Source: Bacteroidales bacterium (lineage in GTDB: Bacteria; Bacteroidota; Bacteroidia; Bacteroidales; Prolixibacteraceae). Taken from it: a stretch of 64,000 nucleotides of DNA. Of the stretch, positions 50,648 through 59,966 are shown piece after piece. The position numbers and the translations under genes were made by a program. The notes beneath the pieces are model-generated. The model was not told the origin of the DNA, searched no databases, and saw only the letters and a list, made by a program, of their open reading frames with translations. Numbering within the stretch: position 1 is the stretch's first letter; every line of letters begins with the position of its first letter. The stretch lies in the NCBI GenBank assembly GCA_012729335.1, contig JAAYDJ010000007.1:310001-374000 (forward strand), written 5' to 3'.

Positions 50648-52642
50648 GTGGAAAAACACTTTTCAATTTGGGAAAATTTCCTTAAATTTAGTAAGATTCA
50701 GAACCATGAGGATATGGACCCGTCAGATGAAAATTTGTCGATGGAGCAGGCCTTCCTACGTAAACTGAATGACACCATTTACCAGAACCTGAGCAAAGAG
50801 GATTTCGGAGTAAAAGAGTTGTCGCATGAGATGAACATGAGCAGGTCAACATTACTCCGGAAAGTAAAAAAAGAGACCCATAATTCAGTCAACCAGTATA
50901 TTCGCCAACTGAGGCTGGAACGTGCCATGGAGATGTTACAGGATAATGTGGCCTCTGTGTCTGAAATAGCCTTCCAGACGGGTTTCGGTAGTCCCGCGTA
51001 CTTTAACACCTGTTTCCATCATTATTTCGGGTTCCCTCCCGGAGAAGTGAAAAAAATGAAAACCCTGACCTCAAAACAAGGAATTCCGGAAACAGAAAGC
51101 AATGCAAAGCCAAATAAGAAGAGAAGTACAGGAAAAAATTCCTTCAGGTGGATGATCCCTGTCTCTGTCGTTCTTATTGTGGGGATTACCTCCATCTTTT
51201 TCATACTCCCGGAATCACTGAAAACCTGGTTCCCCGGTAATTCAGGGGCGATGGGAAATAAGGTCAAATCCATTGCTGTTCTGCCATTCAAGAACCTGAG
51301 TGAAGACAAGGAATTCCAGTATTTTGCCGATGGCGTAATGGAAGACATTCTTGTCAACCTCAGTTATGTCAAAGATTTTAAGGTGGTCTCACGCACCTCA
51401 GTTGAAACGTTCCGTGAAAATGCACCCCCATTGCCTGAAATATCCAGGAAACTGAATGTGGATTACATTCTGGAAGGAAGTGTTCAAAGCTCCGATAGCC
51501 AGTTGCGGGTAAGGATCCAGTTCATTGAAGCCAGAACCGACAGTCATTTGTTTTCAGAGACCTTTGACCGGGATTTGTCTGATATTTTTAGCATTCAGAG
51601 TGAAATAGCCCGGAAAATATCCAGGGAACTTCAGGCCACCCTGTCAGAAGAAGAGATTGAACACATTGAAAAAATGCCCACCCGGAATATGGAGGCCTAC
51701 AAGCAATACCTCATGGGACGGTATTTCTGGAATAAAAGAGACAAGGCCAGTCAGTTAAAAAGTATCGCCTGTTTTGAGAACGCATTGGCCATAGATTCCA
51801 CTTACACATTGGCGTATGCCGGTCTGGCTGATGCTTACTTTATCCTGACCTGGTGGGACTGGTATCCCCGTCAGGAAGGATATCTGAAAGCAAAAAAACT
51901 GGCATTAAAGGCTTTGGAAATGGACAGGGAACTCGCAGAGGCGCATGCCACCCTGGGGGGTATTTTCTGTTACGGAGATTGGAATTGGCTTGAAGCCAGG
52001 AAAGAACTTGAACGGGCCATAAAAATTAACCCTAATTACGTCAACGGATATCAATATTATGCTGAATTTCTGGATATCATCAATGACAGAGAGGGTGCAC
52101 GCAAAAGCATTGATAAGGCATTGGAATTGGATCCTTATGCCTACATGCCAAATGTCATTAGTGCCATCTGTTATTCTAATGAGGGGAAACTGGATGAATC
52201 TATCAAAGCACGCTACAATATTCTGGAAATCTACCCTGATAAGTTTGAAATTTATTACAGTCTGTTTCAGAATTACATTGTAAAGAAAGATTCCCTAAAA
52301 GCGCTGGAAACTTTCAAGAAGTATTGGATGAAGGAGACTCCTTCTGAAATAACAGTACATGAAATCGAAAATGTATATAAGAAATCAGGTATAAGAGGAT
52401 TAGTGGAAATGTGTATTGAGTCAGAGCTGGGAAATCCCCGTCCTTCCCCTTATGTGATTGCCATAAAATATGCAATGCTGGGTGAAAAGGAGAAAACATT
52501 GACATTTCTTGAAAAAGCCATGGAAGAACGCATCCCTGCTCTTCCACGGATTAACTCCAATCCGCTCTTTGACAACCTGCGTTCGGAGCCCCGGTTTAAA
52601 CGACTGATTGAGGAAATGGGATTGACCCGCTTTGGTAAATAG
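50648..52642 (+). CDS. AraC-type HTH / TM / TolB-like / TPR hybrid regulator
   Basis: N-terminal HTH (FGVKELSHEMNMSRSTLLRKVKKETHNSVNQYIRQLRLERAMEML...FQTGFGSPAYFNTCFHHYFGFPPGEV), TM (MIPVSVVLIVGITSIFFIL), SIAVLPFKNLSEDKEFQYFADGVMEDILVNL, C-terminal TPRs. Confidence 0.9.
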   Translation: MEKHFSIWENFLKFSKIQNHEDMDPSDENLSMEQAFLRKLNDTIYQNLSKEDFGVKELSHEMNMSRSTLLRKVKKETHNSVNQYIRQLRLERAMEMLQDNVASVSEIAFQTGFGSPAYFNTCFHHYFGFPPGEVKKMKTLTSKQGIPETESNAKPNKKRSTGKNSFRWMIPVSVVLIVGITSIFFILPESLKTWFPGNSGAMGNKVKSIAVLPFKNLSEDKEFQYFADGVMEDILVNLSYVKDFKVVSRTSVETFRENAPPLPEISRKLNVDYILEGSVQSSDSQLRVRIQFIEARTDSHLFSETFDRDLSDIFSIQSEIARKISRELQATLSEEEIEHIEKMPTRNMEAYKQYLMGRYFWNKRDKASQLKSIACFENALAIDSTYTLAYAGLADAYFILTWWDWYPRQEGYLKAKKLALKALEMDRELAEAHATLGGIFCYGDWNWLEARKELERAIKINPNYVNGYQYYAEFLDIINDREGARKSIDKALELDPYAYMPNVISAICYSNEGKLDESIKARYNILEIYPDKFEIYYSLFQNYIVKKDSLKALETFKKYWMKETPSEITVHEIENVYKKSGIRGLVEMCIESELGNPRPSPYVIAIKYAMLGEKEKTLTFLEKAMEERIPALPRINSNPLFDNLRSEPRFKRLIEEMGLTRFGK

Positions 52643-52811
52643 TCAATTTCGTAAGTTTTTGAAGCATCGGCGACCATTATCCTCAGCATTACGCAAACCG
52701 GGGTATTTGCCTTTACAGAGGATACACCTTTGTAAGATCCGTATCCCAGGAGGGTTGTTTGCTCATCAGCGCTCAGGATGCCCCGGCGTTAGCCTCAAAA
52801 CCATGAAAAAA

Positions 52812-52840
52812 GCATCCGGTCAAAAACTGACCGGATGCTT
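52812..52840 (+). terminator. Hairpin nearly identical to the one at 50538
   Basis: AGCATCCGGTCA-AAAAC-TGACCGGATGCTT. Confidence 0.8.
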
Positions 52841-52879
52841 CGTTGACTTTTCTTAAGGCCTCTGCCCCAAAAGGGTTTT

Positions 52880-52975
52880 TCCTCCTTCCAGACTCAAGAT
52901 TCCAATATTCAAGATTCCAGACTTCGGATTCCTCCTTCCAGACTCAAGATTCCAGACTCCCGATTCCCGATCATT
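52880..52975. repeat. Third copy of the GGAATCTTGA-type repeat family (inverted orientation)
   Basis: TTCCAGACTCAAGATTCCAATATTCAAGATTCCAGACTTCGGATTCCTCCTTCCAGACTCAAGATTCCAGACTCCCGATTCCCGA; reverse complement matches units at 9.3 and 17.0 kb. Confidence 0.85.
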
Positions 52976-55961
52976 CCTTCTCAATGGTGATCACCTCCCT
53001 GAAGAGGTCTTTGTTTTCATTGATTTTGGCTTCGCTGCCATAGATGCAGAAGTTATTTTTGGCCAGGATGTCGGCCACCATTCCGCTCATGCCGCTGATA
53101 TCTTCGGCTGTAGTGGAGAGAATTTCCTTCCGTTCCTGTTCCAGCATGCCGGCGGTGGTTTTCTCAAAGTGGTACTGCATGGCAGTACGTCCTTTCTGGG
53201 AAGCTGTTTTGGGCTGGTCAATGCGGGCGATGGTCCCGATGATATAACGGGTCATGGCCTTTTCGTCGGCTTTGAAATTCTGCAGGTAAACCGCGGTGGA
53301 GTCGTAATTGACGAGGGTCTCCCTCAGGTTGGGATCCCGGTACGACATAAAATAAACCCCGCCGGCAGGGGAGAAGGAGGAGTACCCCCCGTAGGCTCCG
53401 CCCATGACCCTGATGCGTGTTTGCAGCCAGTCGGTGCTGATGATCTGGTTTAGCACACTCATCTTACCGGTCCAATCGTATCCCAGCATTTTGAAATTGT
53501 AAGCCTTGACCACATACTGTACCTTGGAAGCCGAGAGCAGTGCCTCATTGCCCTGATTGAGGGGAAGTTGCCACGACTGCAACGCATCATTTCCTTCGGG
53601 GAAATCCGCGGCGGTCCGTTCCAGTTCAGTGGTAAACACGGGAATTTCGGCAGGAGAACAGGTGACGGCGGCAACCAGGTTCTTCCGGTTGAAGAGCAGG
53701 GCGGCCGTTTCTTCCAGGTTGCGGCTGATCTCCGGGAAGAGTTCGTCATAACGGGTCACCAGCTGCGACAGGAACCGGTAATAGTCGAGGCCTCCCGTGA
53801 GTTCGTTGAACATTCCGCTCTGTGAGTAGTAAGAGGCGGCCCTGATACGGGCGTAGTTCAGGCCGTTTTGTTTGATGTCGGCATCTACATTCGAGAAATG
53901 ACGGGTAAGGACCGCCTTCAGGCGGAGGGTGTCGCGGTAATCGGAACGGAAGAGGATCTCGGCCAGCAAATCGGCCATCTTGCCGGTTTTATCAGCCATG
54001 GCCTTGGCCGAAACGATCATTTTGGGCTGCATCCCTTCATCGCTCCGGTTTTCCAGAAATGTGGACAGCTCACTGCTGAAACCTCCGGTGTGGATGTTCA
54101 GCGCGTTCTCCAGCTCCCCGAAACTGTAATGTTCAGTGTTCATTTTCCCCAGAAGCGAGGATAACAATGCCGCATAGGGTATCTTTTCCTGTGGAAGCTG
54201 TCTCAGGTCAAAATAATAATCGGCATATATGATACCGTTGGTGAACTGGTCACAGTGCATGACCTTAAGGCCGTTGGTCTTCAAGGGTTTCACGGTGTGA
54301 AATTCCGCTTCCGCGGGTATGTCGGAAATTTCCAGCATCGGTATGCTGGCCAGCGCCTCAGGTGTGTCTTCCCGTTGCTGGAATTCCATCAGTTCTTTGG
54401 TTTCGTTGATGATCGAGTCGAGCTGGGCTTCGGATAAGGAGGCCTTCAGGGCAACCAGTTCCTTTTCCACTTCGGCATCGCGGCGGGCCTGTAACCCCGG
54501 ATCGGGTTTCAGAGTCAGCAACAGCGCATGGGGATTGTTCAGCAGATAACGGTCGACCAGCGACTCCAGCATATGGCTTTCCAGGGCCTTTTTGACTTCC
54601 GCCAGGGGTTTCTCAAACTCCAGTCCCAGAAAGGGATCGCCTGAGTAAATCCAGGGCTGCTGGTTCCGGAAAGTGTACATCAATCCCTTATGGGGGGTGT
54701 TCCCCTCCCGGAGGGTGAACTCGGTACGGTTCAGAAGCCCCTCGATCATGGTTTTATCAAAGCCTTCGGACACTACCTTCTGAAGGGTTTCAGTGACCAC
54801 CTCGCGAAAACGGTCGCGGTCACCGGGATTGGCATTCTGCACGACGATGGCGAACACATTCTGCTGCATCTCCAGGAACCATCCCATCACCTCATGGCCA
54901 ATCCCCGCCTCCTGAAGGGCCAGCCGCAACGGGGCCGACTCGTGATTGACCAATGCGTTGGCAATGAACTCAAAGGCCATGGAGGTCCCCCGGTCGGTAT
55001 TCAGATTGGTCACAAAACTCATGGCCAGATAGGTGTTGTCCTTGACCGGACTCCCCGCAGGAACAGCGTAACTCTCCTCCACGACCTTCATCTCACTGAA
55101 TGGCGCCTGAAGCGGAATCTCCGTGATGTCGCCCGATACCTCATAATGCGATAGGTACTGCTCGTTGATGAACTGCAGCTCCCTGTTCAGGTCGGCATCC
55201 CCGTAAAGCGTGATGAAACTGTTGGAGGGATGATAAAACTTTTTGTGGAAAGCCTTGAAATATTCCTGCGTCAACCCCGGAATGGCGCTCGGATGACCCC
55301 CTGATTCCTTGCCATACGTGTTGTCGGGAAAGAGATTCTTGCCCGTCTGATAATAGAGTTCGGTCATGGGGTCGGAATAGGCTCCCTTCATCTCATTGTA
55401 AACCACCCCCTTGTATACCAGGGGCCCCTCTTTATCGGTGAGCTCCAAATGCCATCCCTCCTGTTTCAGAACCCGGGAATCCTCCAGCATCACCGGGTTG
55501 AAAACGGCATCCAGATAAACATGCATCAGATTGAAATAATCCTTCTCATTCATGCTCGCCACCGGATAGGTCGTGAAGTCGGAACTGGTCATCGCGTTCA
55601 GAAAGGTGTTCAGAGATCCTTTCAGAAGCACGTCAAAGGGGCTCTTCACCGGAAAATGCTTCGATCCGTTAAGCACCGAATGTTCCAAAATATGGGGCGT
55701 GCCAAAATCGTTTTCCGGAACGGTTTTGAATGCGATGTTAAAAAGCTTGTTGGGATCAGCGGCGGCGATTTTCAACAAGTGCGCCCCGCTTTTTTCATGC
55801 ACAAAGTAAAGGCATTCTGCATTGACCTCCTTTACAAAACGCTTCTCTATCAGTTTGAATCCCTGGTAGACTTCATTCACCTTATACTCCCCCTGACTGC
55901 CGCAGGATGTGATAACCGTCGCCAGTGCGATCAACAGAATGGATGGAAAATTCTTCTTCAT
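52971..55961 (-). CDS. M16 family metallopeptidase, lipoprotein (presequence protease/insulinase-like)
   Basis: Lipobox ATVITSCGS; inverted zinc motif HILEHSVLNGS; two-repeat M16C layout. Start at MKKNFPSILLIALATV. Confidence 0.93.
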   Translation of the reverse strand: MKKNFPSILLIALATVITSCGSQGEYKVNEVYQGFKLIEKRFVKEVNAECLYFVHEKSGAHLLKIAAADPNKLFNIAFKTVPENDFGTPHILEHSVLNGSKHFPVKSPFDVLLKGSLNTFLNAMTSSDFTTYPVASMNEKDYFNLMHVYLDAVFNPVMLEDSRVLKQEGWHLELTDKEGPLVYKGVVYNEMKGAYSDPMTELYYQTGKNLFPDNTYGKESGGHPSAIPGLTQEYFKAFHKKFYHPSNSFITLYGDADLNRELQFINEQYLSHYEVSGDITEIPLQAPFSEMKVVEESYAVPAGSPVKDNTYLAMSFVTNLNTDRGTSMAFEFIANALVNHESAPLRLALQEAGIGHEVMGWFLEMQQNVFAIVVQNANPGDRDRFREVVTETLQKVVSEGFDKTMIEGLLNRTEFTLREGNTPHKGLMYTFRNQQPWIYSGDPFLGLEFEKPLAEVKKALESHMLESLVDRYLLNNPHALLLTLKPDPGLQARRDAEVEKELVALKASLSEAQLDSIINETKELMEFQQREDTPEALASIPMLEISDIPAEAEFHTVKPLKTNGLKVMHCDQFTNGIIYADYYFDLRQLPQEKIPYAALLSSLLGKMNTEHYSFGELENALNIHTGGFSSELSTFLENRSDEGMQPKMIVSAKAMADKTGKMADLLAEILFRSDYRDTLRLKAVLTRHFSNVDADIKQNGLNYARIRAASYYSQSGMFNELTGGLDYYRFLSQLVTRYDELFPEISRNLEETAALLFNRKNLVAAVTCSPAEIPVFTTELERTAADFPEGNDALQSWQLPLNQGNEALLSASKVQYVVKAYNFKMLGYDWTGKMSVLNQIISTDWLQTRIRVMGGAYGGYSSFSPAGGVYFMSYRDPNLRETLVNYDSTAVYLQNFKADEKAMTRYIIGTIARIDQPKTASQKGRTAMQYHFEKTTAGMLEQERKEILSTTAEDISGMSGMVADILAKNNFCIYGSEAKINENKDLFREVITIEKE

Positions 55962-56062
55962 ATACGATGTTTTATGGTTTTTTCTTTGGGGGGTGAAAAT
56001 TACAACAATTATTGTTATCCTGCGGGAATTTTTCCACATTTGCGCAACCGATCTTTTCCCGG

Positions 56063-57295
56063 ATGGCTCTGAATTACCTTTTTATCTTCTTTTTCCTGAT
56101 CGCTTTTGTCATTGGGTTGGCCAGGCTTCTGTTCACGGGAGACACGGAAGTCTTCAGTCTGATGGTGAATGCCACCTTTGACAGTGCCAAAACCGGTTTT
56201 GAGATCTCCCTGGGGCTCACCGGGGTGCTGACCCTCTGGATGGGGATCATGAAAGTGGGGGAGAAGGGGGGTGTGGTCAGGCTTTTTGCCCGGGCCATCG
56301 GGCCGTTCTTCAACAAGCTGTTTCCGGCTCTGGGGAAGGACCACCCGGCCTATGGATCGATTATCCTGAACATCGCGGCCAACATGCTCAACCTTGACAA
56401 TGCGGCCACCCCTGTAGGACTACAGGCCATGAAGGAAATGCAGGCCTCCAACCCCCACAAGGAAACCGCCAGCGACCCCATGATTATGTTCCTGGTGCTC
56501 AACACCTCAGGACTGACGATCATCCCGGTAAGCATCATGGTGTACCGGGCCCAGCTGGGTGCAGCCAATCCCGCCGATATCTTCCTTCCTATCCTCATTG
56601 CTACCTATTTCTCCACCCTGGTCGGACTGATTGCCGTATCGCTTTATCAGAAAATCAACCTGCTGAACCGCACGGTACTGGCTTATCTGGGCTCCATCAC
56701 CCTGGTGATCGGCGCCCTCATATGGTATTTCTCAACCCTCGAACAGGCGCAGATCACCCGCATCAGCGGCCTGGTCAGCAATGTCATCCTCTTTTCCATC
56801 ATCACAGGATTCATACTGGCAGGATTCATCAGGAAGATCAATGTCTATGAGGCCTTTATTGAGGGTGCTGTCGACGGATTCAAGACGGCCGTCAAGATCA
56901 TTCCCTATTTGGTAGCCATCCTGGTGGCCATTGGGGTTTTCCGGGCTTCCGGGGCCATGGACTGGTTACTTTCGGGGTTGTCCTGGGTCGTTTCCCTGTT
57001 CGGACTGAACACCGATTTCATTCCGGCCATGCCCACAGCCCTGATGAAACCCCTCAGCGGCAGCGGAGCCCGCGGAATGATGGTCGACGCCATGACCACC
57101 TATGGCGCCGATTCCTTTGTGGGGCGCCTCTCCTCCATATTCCAGGGAGCTACCGACACCACTTTTTACATTCTGGCGGTCTACTTCGGCTCCGTGGGCA
57201 TCAAAAATACAAGATATGCCGTGGTCTGCGGACTTCTGGCCGACTTTGCCGGCGTCATCGCCGCCCTTTTCCTGGGATATCTCTTCTTCCACTAG
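56063..57295 (+). CDS. Nucleoside recognition domain protein (SpmA/SpmB-like fusion)
   Basis: Two Gate-like halves (LGLTGVLTLWMGIMKVGEKGG...NIAANMLNLDNAATPVGLQAMKEMQ; GAVDGFKTAVKIIPYLVAILVAIGVFRASG). Confidence 0.9.
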   Translation: MALNYLFIFFFLIAFVIGLARLLFTGDTEVFSLMVNATFDSAKTGFEISLGLTGVLTLWMGIMKVGEKGGVVRLFARAIGPFFNKLFPALGKDHPAYGSIILNIAANMLNLDNAATPVGLQAMKEMQASNPHKETASDPMIMFLVLNTSGLTIIPVSIMVYRAQLGAANPADIFLPILIATYFSTLVGLIAVSLYQKINLLNRTVLAYLGSITLVIGALIWYFSTLEQAQITRISGLVSNVILFSIITGFILAGFIRKINVYEAFIEGAVDGFKTAVKIIPYLVAILVAIGVFRASGAMDWLLSGLSWVVSLFGLNTDFIPAMPTALMKPLSGSGARGMMVDAMTTYGADSFVGRLSSIFQGATDTTFYILAVYFGSVGIKNTRYAVVCGLLADFAGVIAALFLGYLFFH

Positions 57296-57424
57296 AAAGA
57301 GAACGTTGCCATCTCCTTCCTGAAGGGTTTCTCCTGAATCTGAAAAATTCTCCCCGCTGTTCCGGCAAATTTCCTGAAATATTTCCTAAATTGGAGTCAT
57401 TCTCCACGAAGCAACTTTAACCTT

Positions 57425-59368
57425 ATGGACCAGCTGAAAAAGGGTGGTTCGATGACACCCAAGCGTAATTCCCTGGTTCTGCCCTTGTCAGGCAACCTTC
57501 CGGAAACGGAAACCGGTGGGAAAGCCCGGTCTCTCCTATATCTCCGGGAAAAGGGGTATGCTGTGCCCCGGAGTTATCTGGTGCCGGGCAAAGTCTTTGA
57601 GCGTTACCGCTAGTCAGGTGATGCCACTGTGGAGCAGTTGCGCAGGGAGGTTGCGGGCCTGCCTATGCTGCCTTATGCCGTAAGGTCCTCCGCATATGGG
57701 GAAGACGGATCCGTACATTCCTGTGCCGGCCAGTTTCTGACGCTTCTGAACCGTAAAGGAGAGGAGGAGATTATCGGGGCCATCCTGGAGGTATGGAGAT
57801 CAGCCACAGGGTTCACTACAGGCGAATATTCCCGCATGGCAGGCCAGCAAAATGGCATGCCAGGGTGCGCCGTGATCATACAGGAGATGGTGGACTCCCG
57901 TTTTTCAGGGGTGAGCTTCAGCCGTAACCCGGTTACCGGGGCCCCCGAAACGATTATCGAAGCGGTGGAAGGCAGGGGTGAAGAGCTGGTGCAGAAAGGG
58001 ACCACCCCGCTCCGCTGGAAATTCCGGGGAAACAGAGCCATGGAGGGGGAGTGCGGTCACCTCCTCTTCAAAGTGGTCACCCAGGTGGCCTCATCCACCC
58101 GAAACCTCCAGCGGTCGGCAGGTTTTCCAGTCGATATCGAGTGGGCCTGGGATGGCCGGAAACTGTGGTTTCTGCAGATGCGCAGAATTACCGCCCAGAA
58201 ACACCTGACAGTCTACTCCTCACGGATGGCAGGGGAGATGTTGCCCGGCCAGATCAAGCCCCTGGTATGGTCAGTCAACATTCCCCTGGTGGTCGGTGCC
58301 AAAACAGCCCTGGCAGAGGAAATTACCGGTCCCCTCCGCATCAGGCCTCATGAACTGGTTCGAAGTTTCAGCTACCGCACCTATTTCAACCTCGATAAAC
58401 TCGGGGAGATCCTGCAACAATTCGGACTGCCACCGGAATCCCTGGAAACGGTTATGCGTGGTAACCACCACTCCATGAGTGGATTCCGCCCAGGATGGAA
58501 AACACTCCGCCATCTCCCGCGGATGGTCCGCTTCCTGCGACACAAGCTCCGCTACCCCGACCGCTTCGAAACGGAATACCTCGGGATGAATGAGCAGGCT
58601 CAGACGCTCAGGAATAAACTGGCTACTTTTTCCCTGCCCGGAGATTATCATCCTTTGTTTGACCAGCTTTACCGGCAGGGACAACAACTGGCCCATTTCA
58701 ATATCGTCATACCCGTACTGATGCGGATAACCATGCGGCGGCTGCAGAAAAAGATGGAAAAAGCGGGGATCCCCTTTGACCAGAAGCGGTTTGCCATGGC
58801 GTTCCCCCGACTGGAGGAGTGGTCCCCCGTGGTTTTGATGGCCCAAATGAAAACCGCCTATGAAGATCTGCCTCCATCCCTCCGGCAGGAGATTCACGGT
58901 CCGGCTGACTTGCCCAATCATCCCAGCACCGCCTCCCTGGCGGACGGCTTTGCCCTGTTTATGGAACGGTTCGGCCATTTCAGCCGCTCCGGAAACGACT
59001 TTTCCGTTCCCAAGTGGGAGGAACAACCCGATGAGGTCTGGAAAATGATCCTAAACTCATCTCACCCGGGGGATGAAGCCGGGAAAATGGAAAATGCGGG
59101 GTGTCGAACTGAGGTGAGCCGGGCTGTTCAGCTGCCACGGAAACTGGAAAAACTGTGGCTGAAAGCCGGCAGACTGATGGTTTACAGGGAACAGATCAGC
59201 TCTTTGTATATTTTAGGATATGGTCTTTTCCGGACCTTCTTCCTGAAAACCGGCGCCTGGCTGACCGGGCTGGGGATCATCGCTGAGCGCGGGGATATTT
59301 TCTTTCTGACGCGTGAAGAGGTGGAAGCTGCCATCGGTGCTCCCGGCGATGACAAGTGTGGGGCATGA
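57425..59368 (+). pseudogene. PEP-synthase/pyruvate-phosphate dikinase-like gene, interrupted by an in-frame TAG and 3' truncated
   Basis: LSGNLPETETGGKARSLLYLREKGYAVPRSYLVPGKVFERYR* (stop 57611-57613) continues in the same frame SGDATVEQLRREVAGLPMLPYAVRSSAYGEDGSVHSCAGQFLTLLN; ends FFLTREEVEAAIGAPGDDKCGA* with no phosphohistidine domain. Confidence 0.85.
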
Positions 59369-59929
59369 AACCCCGCAGGCTGCTTCGATGGCCGACGGAC
59401 GGGTGTCATAAGGGGCCAGCAAAGCCAGACCTTTGATGCGGGGTTCCATCGCAGCAGCCAGCACGGCGGCCCCTCCGCCCATGCTGTGCCCCATCAGACA
59501 AACCGTTTCACTCAGCCGCCCGTAAAAGAGAGAGCCGTGCTCGCCGTTCCAGGAGGCCACCTGCCCGGCCACGACTGCCAGATCTTCCGCCAAGCGACGG
59601 TGCGAGGGAAACATCCCCCTTTCGGCCAATGGAAAGGCCACCACACACCCCTCCGGTACCACCAGTTCAACCAGATGACGATAGCTGCCCGGTGCCAGCA
59701 TATAGCCATGTCCGAACACAATGACCGTGAGTGGCTTTCCCTCTCCGGCCGGGGGGTGATCCTTTTCCTCAATTTCCTCCGGATACCATATTTCAACTGG
59801 AATCTTCCGCTGGCCCCTGGCGGGGTCCGTCACCGTGATGGTGGTATGTCCTGCCTTACGGGTCCGGGCCGAAACCTCTTTCCCCGCGAAAAACAGAGTC
59901 AGAAAACAGAGCAGAAGGCCATACTTCAT
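59213..59929 (-). pseudogene. Alpha/beta hydrolase (dienelactone hydrolase/chlorophyllase-like), apparently 3' truncated
   Basis: FGHGYMLAPGSYRHLVE, CLMGHSMGGGAAVLAAA, CPTLVIAGSTD; the following ~39 aa are antisense to the PEP-synthase-like gene. Confidence 0.75.
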
Positions 59930-59966
59930 TCTTCAGTCCTTTTTTTGTGATTGGCTTCTTGTTGAT

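Noticed and set aside
57611-57613. Pyrrolysine or programmed amber read-through
   Set aside because: No supporting context, gene also truncated at its 3' end; a simple nonsense mutation or sequencing error is more likely.
59213-59335. Genuine C-terminal extension of the hydrolase
   Set aside because: Sequence is exactly antisense of a conserved portion of the PEP-synthase-like gene, so better explained by a breakpoint.
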